64,000 nt of DNA, taken from Alteromonas sp. 1_MG-2023. Lineage in GTDB: Bacteria > Pseudomonadota > Gammaproteobacteria > Enterobacterales > Alteromonadaceae. The position numbers were made by a program, and so were the translations under genes. Shown here piece by piece: positions 1 through 8,804 of the stretch. Positions within the stretch are counted from its first letter, which is position 1. Every line of letters starts with the position of its first letter. The stretch is taken from positions 1 to 64,000 of the forward strand of contig NZ_JAUOQH010000019.1 in the NCBI RefSeq assembly GCF_030547075.1. Direction: 5' to 3'. Below the pieces are notes generated by a model. The model searched no databases. It had not been told where the DNA came from and saw nothing but the letters and a program-made list of their open reading frames with translations.

Positions 1-184
1 TGGACAGTCACTTAAGTTGTGTATTTCTAATGGCTAAAAATTTTTAAGCCAATCCATTAAAATGTTGGACACACACTTGAATTCAAGTGTGTGTCCAATC
101 CTGATTTAATCCACATTGGGTAAATTCAAGTTCACTATGAGTGTCTGTCCTAGCTGTTCGTTATTAGCTCGAGTGTGTGTCCAA
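1..184. repeat. Dispersed GGACA-NN-CAC repeat cluster 1
   Basis: Five copies of the short repeat family. Copies lie at 1-18 (GGACAGTCAC type), at 65-81 and 82-98 (two GGACACACAC copies facing each other), at 139-150 (GTGTCTGTCC) and at 171-184 (GTGTGTGTCC). The two central copies abut without a spacer, so 65-98 is a perfect 34-bp palindrome with arms TTGGACACACACTTGAA. No gene is visible here; the next gene ends at 203. The first copy touches the window edge, so the cluster may extend to the left. Confidence 0.85.
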
Positions 185-202
185 CCGAATTTTCATTGAG
201 CG

Positions 203-1099
203 TTAGTGCTTATAAATTGCATCCAATGCCCCTTGCAAAGTGGGGTAAGTAAACGTGAAACCTGACGTAATGAGTTTTTCAGGTAGTACCTTTTGCCCTT
301 TAAGTATCATGTCTGATGATTCACCCATAGCAATTTTTAGTACAAATCCTGGTACGGTAAACAAGCAAGGTCTTGAAAGGGTTGTGGCTAATGTATTCGA
401 AAACACTTCATTAGTTGCAGGCGAAGGTGCAGTTAAATTGTAGGGGCCATGACAACTGTTATTCTCAAGTAGGTAGGCAATGGCTGATATCATGTCGTCA
501 ATGTGGATCCAAGATAGATACTGGTCGCCAGTACCAATTTTACCGCCCAAACCTAGTTTGAATGGCATTGCCATTTTGTCTAGCGCACCGCCGTTACTTG
601 CCAACACAACACCTGTTCTTAAAGTGCATACGCGGACGTCATTGTGAGTGATTGAAGTTGCAATAGCTTCCCATTTGGCACAAAGGTTGTGGGTGAACTC
701 TTCGTGAGGAGGTGTTTGCTCGGTAACATCAATACTACCTTTATTGCCATAAAAGCCGATGGCCGAGCCAGATAGAAATACAGGTGGAGGAGCACCTGCG
801 CTATTTATTTTAGCAACAAGCTTTGAGGTAATTCCCCAGCGACTATCACAAATTCTCTGCTTTTGAGTGTCTGTCCAACGTTTGTCGGCGATGGGCTCAC
901 CAGCCAAATTAATAATTGCATCAAAAATTCCAATATCATTAATTTCACTAACGTCAGAAATAAAAGCTACACCTTCATCGAACTGCTGTCTGGCTTTATC
1001 AGGGGACCTAGTGATGACAGTGAATTGATGCTCTTTTTCGTATTTCTCGATAAACGCGCTACCGACTAGGCCTGTGCCGCCCGACATTAGAATTTTCAT
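203..1099 (-). CDS. yfcH: TIGR01777-family NAD(P)-binding epimerase (YfcH-like)
   Basis: Extended short-chain dehydrogenase/reductase-type protein of 298 residues, the usual length for the YfcH/SDR39U1 family. The Rossmann glycine motif GGTGLVG is at residues 7-13. The family signature around RWTDTQKQRICDSR (about residues 75-88) and a C-terminal DUF1731-like tail with KVLPEKL are visible. Substrate and reaction are unknown in this family; it is annotated as a sugar-nucleotide epimerase by homology only. It sits just downstream of folX on the same strand, the same neighbourhood as yfcH-folX in E. coli. Oddity: the codons for WTDTQK coincide exactly with a copy of the dispersed repeat (865-878). 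Confidence 0.88.
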   Translation of the reverse strand: MKILMSGGTGLVGSAFIEKYEKEHQFTVITRSPDKARQQFDEGVAFISDVSEINDIGIFDAIINLAGEPIADKRWTDTQKQRICDSRWGITSKLVAKINSAGAPPPVFLSGSAIGFYGNKGSIDVTEQTPPHEEFTHNLCAKWEAIATSITHNDVRVCTLRTGVVLASNGGALDKMAMPFKLGLGGKIGTGDQYLSWIHIDDMISAIAYLLENNSCHGPYNLTAPSPATNEVFSNTLATTLSRPCLFTVPGFVLKIAMGESSDMILKGQKVLPEKLITSGFTFTYPTLQGALDAIYKH

Positions 1100-1167
1100 A
1101 CAAACTGCCTATAAGAGTGTTAACAAAAATTGTTTATAAAGTACTTATAAAAGGTACTGAACAACAC

Positions 1168-1536
1168 TTAACCCGTTTTATTACAAGAAAGCGTTAGCGA
1201 TACCGAGTCTGAAAAGCGCAGTGCATGGGGTTTATCAACTTCGACTTCGGCATAACGAACTGATGAATGTTCAGCTGCTAAACTCAATACGTCGGCGGTG
1301 AGCTTTTCGAGCAAAGAAAAGCGGTTGTCTTCCACTAATTTAATAATGGCTTTGGTAATTACCTTATAGTTTAGTGCGTCTTCCATGTTGTCACTGTCTG
1401 TCGCTCTCTGTGCATCGTAGTCAATCTTCACGTTGACGATAACGTCTTGTTTATTGATGATTTCATCATCGTTAATACCAATATAGGTTCTCAATCTCAG
1501 ATTTTTAATTTTAATTGTGGCTAAGTTGAAGGTCAT
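1168..1536 (-). CDS. folX: Dihydroneopterin triphosphate 2'-epimerase
   Basis: FolX, a paralogue of dihydroneopterin aldolase (FolB), epimerises dihydroneopterin triphosphate to the monapterin form in the cytoplasm. The 122-residue protein matches E. coli FolX along its whole length: [14 protein letters not shown] near the N terminus, then [22 protein letters not shown] and [18 protein letters not shown], which includes the conserved Glu/Lys region of the tunnelling-fold active site. The RTYIGI start and the C-terminal segment favour FolX over FolB. It lies 68 bp upstream of the yfcH-like gene on the same strand, the E. coli arrangement, and may be cotranscribed with it. Confidence 0.93.
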   Translation of the reverse strand: MTFNLATIKIKNLRLRTYIGINDDEIINKQDVIVNVKIDYDAQRATDSDNMEDALNYKVITKAIIKLVEDNRFSLLEKLTADVLSLAAEHSSVRYAEVEVDKPHALRFSDSVSLTLSCNKTG

Positions 1537-1611
1537 TGTATTCTCGTGTTTGTAGTTATGTATAAGTCACTGTAAAGTGTTTGTGTTTTTTATTAGGAAT
1601 AAAGCACAAAA

Positions 1612-2655
1612 ATGTCCATGGAATTGCGCTCACCCATAGCGAAAGCACTTATACTTTTCGCTTGCTTAGTTATTGTTTTAGCGGGGATAAAGTCCGCCAG
1701 TACAATAATGGTACCTTTTTTCTTATCAGTATTTATTGCTATAGCATGTAGCCCAATTATTCACTGGACAAGCCGTTATGGTGTACCTAAGTGGCTTTCT
1801 ATCGCTTTTGTAATAGTACTAATACTAGTTTTTGGTTTTCTTCTAGCTGGCCTTGTAGGACAGTCTATGACGGAATTTAGAGAAAATCTTCCACAATATA
1901 GGGCGCAGCTCGATACGGAGTTCTCTTGGATTATCGAAAAGCTTGCTCAATACAACATTCATGTTAACCAAGAATTGATCGCAACACACTTAGACCCAGC
2001 TACAGCTATGTCAGTGGCAACTAACTTTATAAGCGGTATGGGGGGGGTGTTGTCGAACTTATTCCTTATTTTGCTTACCGTTATTTTCATGTTGTTTGAA
2101 GCTGATAGCATCCCAAAACGTTTGCATATTGCGTTCTCAGATCCTGACATGAAACTACAACATATTGATCGTTTCATCCGTTCTGTAAACAGCTATTTAG
2201 CGATAAAGACTGTGGTTAGCTTAGGTACGGGATTAATCATTGGTACATGGCTGTATGTTATGGGTGTTGATCATTTCTTGCTTTGGGCAGTATTGGCATT
2301 CATGCTGAATTTCATTCCCAATATTGGTTCTATCATCGCAGCGCTTCCAGCGGTGCTTATTGCCTTTGTGCAATATGGCTTAGCCTCAGCAGGCATGGCG
2401 GCATTAGGTTTTGTTCTGGTGAATACGATTATGGGTAACATGGTAGAGCCAAGGCTAATGGGTAAGGGGATGGGGTTGTCTACTTTGGTGGTGTTCCTTT
2501 CTTTGATTTTCTGGGGCTGGCTATTGGGTACCGTGGGTATGTTGCTGTCTGTACCGCTTACCATGGTAGTAAAAATTGCATTAGAGTCTAGAGAAGAAAG
2601 CCAGTGGTTGGCTGTACTGCTCTCAAGTGCGGGCGAGAAAAAGGCAAAGGCTTAA
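1612..2655 (+). CDS. AI-2E family (PerM/YdiK-like) membrane transporter
   Basis: Polytopic inner-membrane protein of 347 residues with the AI-2E transporter family architecture. Two hydrophobic segments lie at about residues 10-50 and one at 60-90, a soluble helical stretch follows, then a C-terminal block of helices carrying FIPNIGSIIAALPA and the family signature VEPRLMGKGMGLS. Family members export varied small molecules or act as ion antiporters; the autoinducer-2 role holds for only one of them, so the substrate is not assigned. It is convergent with the downstream histidine kinase gene, and the two stop codons overlap by a few bases at 2652-2655. Confidence 0.85.
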   Translation: MSMELRSPIAKALILFACLVIVLAGIKSASTIMVPFFLSVFIAIACSPIIHWTSRYGVPKWLSIAFVIVLILVFGFLLAGLVGQSMTEFRENLPQYRAQLDTEFSWIIEKLAQYNIHVNQELIATHLDPATAMSVATNFISGMGGVLSNLFLILLTVIFMLFEADSIPKRLHIAFSDPDMKLQHIDRFIRSVNSYLAIKTVVSLGTGLIIGTWLYVMGVDHFLLWAVLAFMLNFIPNIGSIIAALPAVLIAFVQYGLASAGMAALGFVLVNTIMGNMVEPRLMGKGMGLSTLVVFLSLIFWGWLLGTVGMLLSVPLTMVVKIALESREESQWLAVLLSSAGEKKAKA

Positions 2656-3977
2656 ATAGGAAATTTAACGATAAATCGAGCGCCACCGATAGGGGCGCGC
2701 TCGATGAGTAATTTACCTTGATATATTGCAATTAGATCGCTTACCAAGGCCATGCCAATGCCTTGGCCATCAGCGTAAGTGTCTAAGCGGGTGCCTCGTT
2801 CTAATAGTGCCTGCTTCTTATCTGTAGGCACGCCAGGGCCGTCATCATCTACACACACGACAGCCCAATTGCCTTCGCTTGTGAGCAAAACTGATACTTT
2901 AGTTTCAGCTGCCTTACAAGCGTTATCTAAAAGGTTGCCCATCATCTCCATAATATCAGTTTCATCGGCTTTTATTGCGATGTCTTCATTACCCTCTATC
3001 GTTATGGATAATTGCTTATGTTGATAAACTTTATCCATGGCATTAGCCACTTTTTGTGTAATGGGTAAAAGTGTAATAGCCGCTTGCCAACCTACTTTTC
3101 CTGCGCTAGCACGCTTTAATTGACGTTGAATTATCTGATCAATTTGATTGAGAGACTCAACGGCTTGTGAGGGGAGTTTATCCACTCCCATAGTTACTGC
3201 CAACGGGGTTTTCAAACTATGCGCTAAGTCGCCAAGACTATTTTTATAACGGGCGCGCTGTTGGGATTCAGACTGAATAAGCTCATTAATTGACTGCTTT
3301 AGCGGATTAAATTCAACGGGATAATGTGAATCAAGTTGTTGTTTTTTACCCGTAGATGTTAGCGATATTTCGCTTATCAGCTTTCGCACTGGCATTAGTA
3401 CAAGACTGATCCCCACAATAATTAATACGAGCAAACCACCAGACAAAATAAGCAGCCATCGCCACACCACCGTCATAAACGTTTTCCGTTCCTCATTAAA
3501 CTGATGTTTGTTATTGAAGATGTAGAAGCGAACCGGCTCGAAGTTATTCTCCGAGGCAAATTCAGCCGTAAATGCATAAGCAAAATAATCGGTGTTGCTG
3601 TCGAAGTTTGCGGTGTAAGACTCTACAAAAAGCTCATTGCCCACATTCACATTTAAGTTGGGAGCGGGTAATGTGTAATCCAGTGCAGAAGCCGATTGCC
3701 ATATTACGTGCCCCCGAAAAACAATCACGCCCAAGTAACCAGAACCGGGTAAGTTAAGTTGTTCTTCATATAAAATTTCAGGCATGAAGGGAATATCGCC
3801 GTCTAGCTCAAACGCCGAGAGTAATCCAAGGTTCATCAGGCGAAGTTCGCTCATCTTGGCTTGGGTTAAGCTTGTGGTATAGGCGTTATCTAAAATAATC
3901 ACGGTGAGGGGGGCAAATAGAGCAAGCACGCCCATCGCTAACAGAATGCTCCGTATTCTCAGCGACAGTTGCTTCAT
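2652..3977 (-). CDS. PhoQ-like sensor histidine kinase
   Basis: Membrane sensor kinase of 441 residues. An N-terminal membrane segment (about 9-30), a periplasmic domain (about 31-170) and a second membrane segment (about 172-195) precede a HAMP-like linker. The dimerisation domain carries LAHSLKTPLAV, with the phosphoacceptor His at about residue 254. The ATPase domain has the N box NLLDNACKAAE and glycine boxes DDDGPGVP and GQGIGMALV. The H-box sequence and the partner regulator resemble PhoQ of enterobacteria. The periplasmic domain shows no obvious PhoQ acidic patch, so Mg2+ sensing is not assumed. Last gene of the pepSY-phoP-phoQ-like operon, 24 bp after the regulator. Confidence 0.85.
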   Translation of the reverse strand: MKQLSLRIRSILLAMGVLALFAPLTVIILDNAYTTSLTQAKMSELRLMNLGLLSAFELDGDIPFMPEILYEEQLNLPGSGYLGVIVFRGHVIWQSASALDYTLPAPNLNVNVGNELFVESYTANFDSNTDYFAYAFTAEFASENNFEPVRFYIFNNKHQFNEERKTFMTVVWRWLLILSGGLLVLIIVGISLVLMPVRKLISEISLTSTGKKQQLDSHYPVEFNPLKQSINELIQSESQQRARYKNSLGDLAHSLKTPLAVTMGVDKLPSQAVESLNQIDQIIQRQLKRASAGKVGWQAAITLLPITQKVANAMDKVYQHKQLSITIEGNEDIAIKADETDIMEMMGNLLDNACKAAETKVSVLLTSEGNWAVVCVDDDGPGVPTDKKQALLERGTRLDTYADGQGIGMALVSDLIAIYQGKLLIERAPIGGARFIVKFPI

Positions 3978-4001
3978 AGGATATACTTCATAGATTATGC
4001 T

Positions 4002-4676
4002 TCATAAATTACGGTTTATCCGATACCCACGACCACGAAGCGTTTCGATGGGTTTGAAGTTATTGTCTGGATCTAGCTTTTTACGCAATCGGCCTACAAA
4101 AACTTCAATTACGTTACTATCAAGGTCAAAGTCTTGGTCATAAATATGCTCGGTCAGTTCGGTTTTAGAGACCACTTTTTGCGGGTTCAGCATCAAGTAT
4201 TCCATTACCTTGTATTCATACGCAGTTAGTTCAAGCGGAGCATCATTGACTGTAATTTCTTCAGCGACGGTATCGAGTGATATCGGACCAAACTGAATAA
4301 CAGGGTTTGCTTGACCTGATGCACGGCGAATCAAGGCTTTCACCCTTGCCAATAACTCTTCATTGTGGAATGGTTTGGTCAAATAATCATCTGCACCTGC
4401 ATCTAACCCTTCAACCTTCTCTTGCCAACGGTCCCGAGCCGTTAAGATAAGCACTGGGCAGCGAATATCTTCTTGCCTTGCTTTTCGTATAACTTCAAAG
4501 CCATCCATTTTAGGTAAGCCAATATCGATAATGGCTAAATCGTAAGTGAATTCATTAAGTTGATATAACGCTTGCTCACCATTGTCGGCTAAATCAACAC
4601 TGTAACCGTGTTGCTGTAATAAGCTATCGAGTTGAGTAAGTAGACGGCTATCATCTTCAGCAATGAGTATTCGCAT
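4002..4676 (-). CDS. PhoP-like OmpR-family response regulator
   Basis: DNA-binding response regulator of 224 residues. The receiver domain (1-115) has the acidic pair ED at 7-8, phosphoacceptor Asp51 and Lys101 in KPF. The C-terminal winged helix (about 125-224) carries the stretch DSNVIEVFVGRLRKKLDP and ends in ETLRGRGYRI, characteristic of the PhoP/QseB branch. It follows the PepSY gene after 2 bp and precedes the kinase gene by 24 bp, so the three are almost certainly one transcript. The cognate target genes are not visible here. Confidence 0.9.
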   Translation of the reverse strand: MRILIAEDDSRLLTQLDSLLQQHGYSVDLADNGEQALYQLNEFTYDLAIIDIGLPKMDGFEVIRKARQEDIRCPVLILTARDRWQEKVEGLDAGADDYLTKPFHNEELLARVKALIRRASGQANPVIQFGPISLDTVAEEITVNDAPLELTAYEYKVMEYLMLNPQKVVSKTELTEHIYDQDFDLDSNVIEVFVGRLRKKLDPDNNFKPIETLRGRGYRINRNL

Positions 4677-4678
4677 TA

Positions 4679-4954
4679 TTAATCCTTTGAGCGATTCTTA
4701 GATGACTTCACATTTCCAGAACGCTTATCGACGTCAACAGACACGACACGGCCGGATTCCTTCAGTACCTTAACGCGGTATTTCTGATTGGTTTGGCTTA
4801 CACGAAGTACACGTCCAGACTCGGCTTGACGAGCTCGTTCGACGGCTTGGCTTTTGCTTAGCTCCCCACTTTTTTCTTGTTGTGCATAGGCATTACTGCC
4901 GCCGCATATAAGCAGCGTCAATATTAAAACCACAGCGTGAAGCGTTTTGATCAT
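4679..4954 (-). CDS. Small secreted PepSY-domain protein
   Basis: A 91-residue protein with a clear signal peptide (residues 1 to about 24, ending in NAYA), then one PepSY-like unit: LSKSQAVERARQAESGRVLRVSQ followed in the same fold by KYRVKVLKESGRVVSVDVDKRSG. PepSY proteins are periplasmic and are thought to modulate proteases or sensor kinases. Its position as first gene of an operon with a PhoPQ-like pair, with only 2 bp before the regulator, suggests it tunes the sensor, by analogy with other PepSY/two-component operons. A good GAGG ribosome site precedes the ATG at 4954. The very basic C-terminal tail is notable. Confidence 0.8.
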   Translation of the reverse strand: MIKTLHAVVLILTLLICGGSNAYAQQEKSGELSKSQAVERARQAESGRVLRVSQTNQKYRVKVLKESGRVVSVDVDKRSGNVKSSKNRSKD

Positions 4955-5102
4955 ATTTCCTCACCAAAAAAGCAGGCAAAGCCCAACAGGAATCTAGTAT
5001 ATAGATTTAAGCTGAACCATTGCTGAATGTCTGCGGTAAGTCTACCTCGTGAAATAGAGTGTGTACATAAAGTGATAGTAAGAATGGTGTAAGGATAAAT
5101 GT

Positions 5103-5280
5103 AGGACAGACACTTAAGTTTCGTTTAGTAAGAGAAGATAATTTATTGGACACACACCCAAGTTCTATATATTTAACACTATACGAATTAACAGTTTCGA
5201 GTGACTGTCCAAAATTTATTCTGACGGACTTATTCGAGGAGAAGATAGTAAGGAAATAGCGAATTGAAGTGTGTGTCCAA
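5103..5280. repeat. Dispersed GGACA-NN-CAC repeat cluster 2
   Basis: Four copies within the 600-bp gap between the PepSY gene and the gene at 5557: 5103-5119 (GGACAGACAC), 5146-5163 (GGACACACAC), 5199-5212 (GTGACTGTCC, opposite orientation) and 5266-5280 (GTGTGTGTCC, opposite orientation). Spacings of 43, 53 and 67 bp are irregular. The first two and last two copies face each other, so a long imperfect hairpin could form. Besides the repeats and presumed promoters for the flanking divergent genes I see nothing else in 4955-5556. Confidence 0.85.
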
Positions 5281-5556
5281 CTCAGTAGCCCCACAGTTTT
5301 GGTCCGACTTTATTTGTCCAAACGTTATAGTAATTAGTACGTTCAGCATGTAATGAGAAGCTGTATAGGTGTGAAAAACTTACTGAAGTGGGTGAATAGC
5401 TTATAGGTGTAAGGTGAGAGGAATGATTTATTTCAAACAATGGTAAACCCGCATAGCGCTTTTACGTCGGTGGCTGTAGCGATTTGAATACCTTCTGGCA
5501 CGTAGTATGAATTGTAATAAGTTAAGTTTATTTAAATAGTATGCAACGGAGGGAAT

Positions 5557-6021
5557 ATGTCGCACGATATCAAAACGACAATGTGGGAAGCTATGTCTAG
5601 TAGCCCTAATGTAATGGTTAGCCTTACTGGTAAAAATGAGCATTCAGAACCAATGCGTGCCCAGCTAGATAAACATGCCAACAGTGAATTCTGGTTTTAC
5701 ACCACTAAGGACAACAGGGTTGCCGAAGGTGGCGAGGCTATGGTGCAGTTTTCTTCTAAAGGCCATGATGTGTTCGCATGCATTCGAGGTACGTTAGTCC
5801 CAGAAACTCGCCAAGAAATTATCGATAAGTATTGGTCGAACGGTGTGGAAGCTTGGTATGAAAAAGGTAAAGAAGATCCTAATCTGCTTATGCTACGGTT
5901 TAGTTTGGCTGAAGCTGAAATCTGGGAAGCTGACCCGTCATTAAAAGGAATGTTTAAATTAATGACTGGAAAAACAATTTCGCCTGACGAAATGGGCGAA
6001 CACGACAAAGTTATTTTGTAA
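5557..6021 (+). CDS. Pyridoxamine 5'-phosphate oxidase-like / general stress protein 26 family
   Basis: A 154-residue split-barrel flavin-binding protein of the general stress protein 26 type. Supporting stretches are VMVSLTGKNEHSEPMRAQLD, EFWFYTTKDNRVAEGGEAMVQFSSKGHD and the late WSNGVEAWYEKGKEDPNLLMLRF with the WYEKG.DDP-like signature of this subfamily. Such proteins bind FMN or FAD and are linked to stress responses; the substrate is unknown. True PdxH catalytic residues are not evident, so pyridoxal phosphate synthesis is not proposed. A strong GGAGG ribosome site lies 5-6 bases before the ATG. Monocistronic, between repeat clusters 2 and 3. Confidence 0.85.
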   Translation: MSHDIKTTMWEAMSSSPNVMVSLTGKNEHSEPMRAQLDKHANSEFWFYTTKDNRVAEGGEAMVQFSSKGHDVFACIRGTLVPETRQEIIDKYWSNGVEAWYEKGKEDPNLLMLRFSLAEAEIWEADPSLKGMFKLMTGKTISPDEMGEHDKVIL

Positions 6022-6037
6022 CTTGTTCGTGCGGAAC

Positions 6038-6239
6038 GAGTGTGTGTCCAACGTTTACGTTCCGGCCGAGGTTAAACATTTACTAATGTTTAGCCAGCCG
6101 GAAACGTAATTAGAGTGACTGTCCAAAATTGGTGATTAAAGTGACTGTCCTGAGTTGATACAAGTTAATAAATGTTCATATTCGAGTGTGTGTCCGATTT
6201 AGGAAGGTGGTTTGGAAATACATTTAAGTGTGTGTCCAA
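6038..6239 (+). repeat. Dispersed GGACA-NN-CAC repeat cluster 3
   Basis: Five copies, all reading GTGTGTGTCC or GTGACTGTCC on the plus strand: 6038-6052, 6113-6126, 6138-6150, 6184-6195 and 6224-6239. The uniform orientation contrasts with cluster 2. The cluster begins 16 bp after the stop codon of the stress-protein gene and brackets a separate inverted repeat at 6055-6109. Confidence 0.85.
6055..6109. repeat. Imperfect 25-bp inverted repeat inside repeat cluster 3
   Basis: The left arm 6055-6080 and right arm 6085-6109 are reverse complements with a few mismatches around a 4-base loop. The outer part pairs TTACGTT with AACGTAA, the middle pairs CCGGC with GCCGG, and the inner part pairs TAAACATT with AATGTTTA. 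There is no T run, so it is not a standard terminator. It may be a REP/BIME-like element or an mRNA 3'-end stabiliser; the function is unknown. Confidence 0.65.
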
Positions 6240-6294
6240 TTTAGGGAAGTTTTGATGGTAAGGAAGCTTTAATACTATATATAGTACCGCACAC

Positions 6295-6340
6295 AAAAAA
6301 GCCTGTAAGGGATGCGTTAGCATTTCTTTCAGGCTTTTTT
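6295..6340. terminator. Bidirectional intrinsic terminator after the trp operon
   Basis: AAAAAAGCCTG at 6295-6305 pairs with CAGGCTTTTTT at about 6330-6340 around a long loop. The A run on one side and T run on the other make it usable in both directions. It could end the trp-yciI transcript (minus) and the stress-protein transcript (plus). Between it and yciI a 21-bp unit beginning AGCTAAGG is tandemly duplicated with one mismatch (6443-6463, 6464-6484). Confidence 0.65.
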
Positions 6341-6487
6341 ATTGAGGCGATATCAGAGAGTTCGGTGTCTGATTATCGCTTTCTATCTTTTAGAGCAACA
6401 ATAAGCTTGTTAAAGCACCAACAATTGGACAAGTCACAAGATAGCTAAGGCACGTTACAAAAAAGCTAAGGCGCGTTACAAAAAGTG

Positions 6488-6787
6488 TTACGGCAGTACT
6501 TTCTTGTAAGGCTTAACAATTACGCTTTCGTACACACCGGCTTCAATATACGGGTCGGCATCGGCCCACGCTTGCGCCGCTTCTAGCGATTCAAACTCTG
6601 CAACCACCAACGAACCAGTAAACCCAGCAGGGCCAGGATCTGGACTGTCGATAGCAGGGAAGGGGCCAGCTATTACCAATCTACCTTCATCCTTTAACGC
6701 ATTTAAACGCGCTAGATGCGCAGGACGTGCCGCTAAACGATTTTCTAAGCTGTTTGCTACATCGGTAGCACAAATCATATAAAGCAT
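6488..6787 (-). CDS. yciI: YciI family protein
   Basis: A 99-residue ferredoxin-like alpha/beta protein that matches E. coli YciI nearly end to end: [17 protein letters not shown], the [20 protein letters not shown] region, and [15 protein letters not shown] with the conserved His/Asp pair of the family. YciI-like proteins are dimeric and one member is a dehalogenase-like enzyme, but the role of YciI itself is unknown. It starts 11 bp after trpA on the same strand, so it is probably the last cistron of the trp operon. In E. coli yciI is near, but not within, that operon. Confidence 0.93.
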   Translation of the reverse strand: MLYMICATDVANSLENRLAARPAHLARLNALKDEGRLVIAGPFPAIDSPDPGPAGFTGSLVVAEFESLEAAQAWADADPYIEAGVYESVIVKPYKKVLP

Positions 6788-6798
6788 TTTTAAAACCC

Positions 6799-7608
6799 TT
6801 AGCCTTTGGCAGTAGCCGCTTTCATAGACTGAACAAACTCACCCAATGCACTTAGCATAGCGTCGTTGTTATCTAAGTTCGCTGCTATCAAGTTCACTGT
6901 AGCCGAGCCCGAAATAGCACCTGCAGCACCAGCATCAATAGCCGACTTTACTTGTGCTGGCGTAGAAATACCAAACCCAAGTAATGGTGGAGCACATTTG
7001 TGCGCCGTTAGTCGCGCAATCAACTCAGCAGCAGGAATTTCAACCGCAGTTTCAGCGCCAGTTACCCCAGCTCTACCTAACAAGTAGGTGTAGCCTTTCG
7101 AGTACTCACCAATTTTTTCCATGGTTTCATCGGTCGCATTCGGTGGAGCAATCAAAATTTGTGAAATGCCATTGGCATCTGCCGCTTTTTGAAATGGTGC
7201 GGCTTCACGAATTGGTACATCAGCAATTAAGATAGAATCGACACCTGCATCACTGGCCTTTTTATAAAAACCATCAATAGACTGTGCCATTACTAGATTG
7301 CTGTATAACAACAACCCAATAGGTACTTGTGGGTATTTACTACGTACGCGAGTAAGTAACTCAAAGCAGTTAGCAACTGAAACCTGGCTCTTATGCGCAC
7401 GAATGCTAGCAGCTTGAATAGTAGGGCCATCGGCAATGGGGTCTGAATAAGGAATGCCCAATTCCAAAGCATCGGCACCACTTTCAACTAATTGGCAAAT
7501 AACCGCTTCAGATTGTGCTAAATCAGGGTCGCCTATCATTACGAAGGGAACAAAAGCGCCTTCATTTTTTGCGTCTAGGCGCGCAAACATTTCTGCATAT
7601 CTTTCCAT
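6799..7608 (-). CDS. trpA: Tryptophan synthase alpha subunit
   Basis: Cleaves indole-3-glycerol phosphate to indole and glyceraldehyde 3-phosphate and passes indole to TrpB through the intersubunit tunnel. The 269-residue TIM barrel is of normal size. The catalytic Glu is in [11 protein letters not shown] and the catalytic Asp in [10 protein letters not shown], both in the right order, followed by the phosphate-binding GFGIST and GAISGSA segments. The ATG (7606-7608) overlaps the trpB stop by one base (TAATG), which indicates translational coupling for the stoichiometric complex. Confidence 0.98.
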   Translation of the reverse strand: MERYAEMFARLDAKNEGAFVPFVMIGDPDLAQSEAVICQLVESGADALELGIPYSDPIADGPTIQAASIRAHKSQVSVANCFELLTRVRSKYPQVPIGLLLYSNLVMAQSIDGFYKKASDAGVDSILIADVPIREAAPFQKAADANGISQILIAPPNATDETMEKIGEYSKGYTYLLGRAGVTGAETAVEIPAAELIARLTAHKCAPPLLGFGISTPAQVKSAIDAGAAGAISGSATVNLIAANLDNNDAMLSALGEFVQSMKAATAKG

Positions 7609-8789
7609 TACAGTTTGTCCCCTAAAATTTTGGTTACGTGAGCCAAGTCTTTATCACCTCGGCCAGATAAGTTCACCACAATAATGGTTTCTTCTTCTGC
7701 TTCGTCGGCCATGTTCAATGCGTGCGCTAGGGCGTGTGAAGACTCAAGCGCAGGAATAATGCCTTCTTTGCGTGCAAGTAATTGAAACGCGTTAAGGGCT
7801 TCTTCATCGGTCGCAGCAACGTACTCAGCACGTCCAGTTTCCGCTAAATAAGCATGTTGAGGGCCAACTGCAGGGTAATCTAATCCGGCAGAAACTGAAT
7901 AGCTCTCTTCAATTTGACCTTCATGGTCTTGCATAATGAAGGTGTAAGCGCCGTGCAATATACCTTTGGTCCCGGTCACAATAGTTGCGCCGTGCTCTTT
8001 GGTGTGCACCCCTTTACCTGCAGGTTCAACACCCACAAGTCTTACAGAAGGTTCGTCGATGAAATCAGCAAACATGCCAATGGCATTTGAACCACCACCT
8101 ACACAAGCCACAACCGCATCTGGCAAACGGCCTTCTTTTTCTAAAATTTGTGCACGGGTCTCTTCGCCAATCATGCGGTGGTATTCACGTACGATTGTTG
8201 GGAATGGGTGAGGGCCCGCAGCCGTACCTAACAGGTAATGTGCTGTATCGTAATTAGCAGACCAATCACGCATGGCTTCGTTTACCGCATCTTTAAGTGT
8301 GCCAGAGCCAGCATTTACTGGAATAACCTCTGCACCCATTAGCTTCATACGAAAAACGTTAGGCGCTTGACGCTCAACATCTTTTGCACCCATATAAATA
8401 CGGGCTTTTAGGCCTAATAGTGCGCATGCTAACGCCGTAGCAACGCCGTGCTGGCCAGCGCCGGTTTCGGCAATCACTTCGGTTTTACCCATACGCTTTG
8501 TTAATAGCGCCTGACCCAATACTTGGTTGGTTTTGTGGGCACCACCGTGAAGTAGGTCTTCACGTTTAAGGTATAATTTTACCTTAGGGTTGCTCACCAA
8601 GTTGCGGGTTAGCGTCATCGCTGTTGGGCGACCTGCGTAATCTTTTAACAACCCCAAAAACTCTTCATTGAAGCTAGGATCATCTTTCGCATCTAGAAAC
8701 GCTTTTTCTAGTTGGTCCAGTGCAGGAATAAGTAGTTCTGGCACGTACATGCCGCCGAACTCTCCAAATTTTGTCTCTAATTGATTCAT
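7608..8789 (-). CDS. trpB: Tryptophan synthase beta subunit
   Basis: PLP-dependent enzyme that condenses indole with serine to give tryptophan. The 393 residues match the family length. The PLP lysine sits in HGGAHKTNQ; the phosphate-binding loop is [18 protein letters not shown] is the conserved COMM-domain-adjacent motif, and LSGRGDKD closes the active site near the C terminus. It is followed by trpA with a one-base overlap and preceded by trpCF with a 15-bp gap. Confidence 0.98.
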   Translation of the reverse strand: MNQLETKFGEFGGMYVPELLIPALDQLEKAFLDAKDDPSFNEEFLGLLKDYAGRPTAMTLTRNLVSNPKVKLYLKREDLLHGGAHKTNQVLGQALLTKRMGKTEVIAETGAGQHGVATALACALLGLKARIYMGAKDVERQAPNVFRMKLMGAEVIPVNAGSGTLKDAVNEAMRDWSANYDTAHYLLGTAAGPHPFPTIVREYHRMIGEETRAQILEKEGRLPDAVVACVGGGSNAIGMFADFIDEPSVRLVGVEPAGKGVHTKEHGATIVTGTKGILHGAYTFIMQDHEGQIEESYSVSAGLDYPAVGPQHAYLAETGRAEYVAATDEEALNAFQLLARKEGIIPALESSHALAHALNMADEAEEETIIVVNLSGRGDKDLAHVTKILGDKL

Positions 8790-8804
8790 GCGTTGTCCTA
8801 AGTG

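Noticed and set aside
2652-4676. Bona fide Mg2+-sensing PhoPQ
   Set aside because: Family likeness is clear, but the periplasmic domain shows no obvious acidic patch, so the gene names were not assigned.
5007-5294. A 95-codon open frame on the minus strand
   Set aside because: It is made largely of repeat-family copies and AT-rich spacer, has no ribosome site and no recognisable domain; it is the translation of cluster 2.
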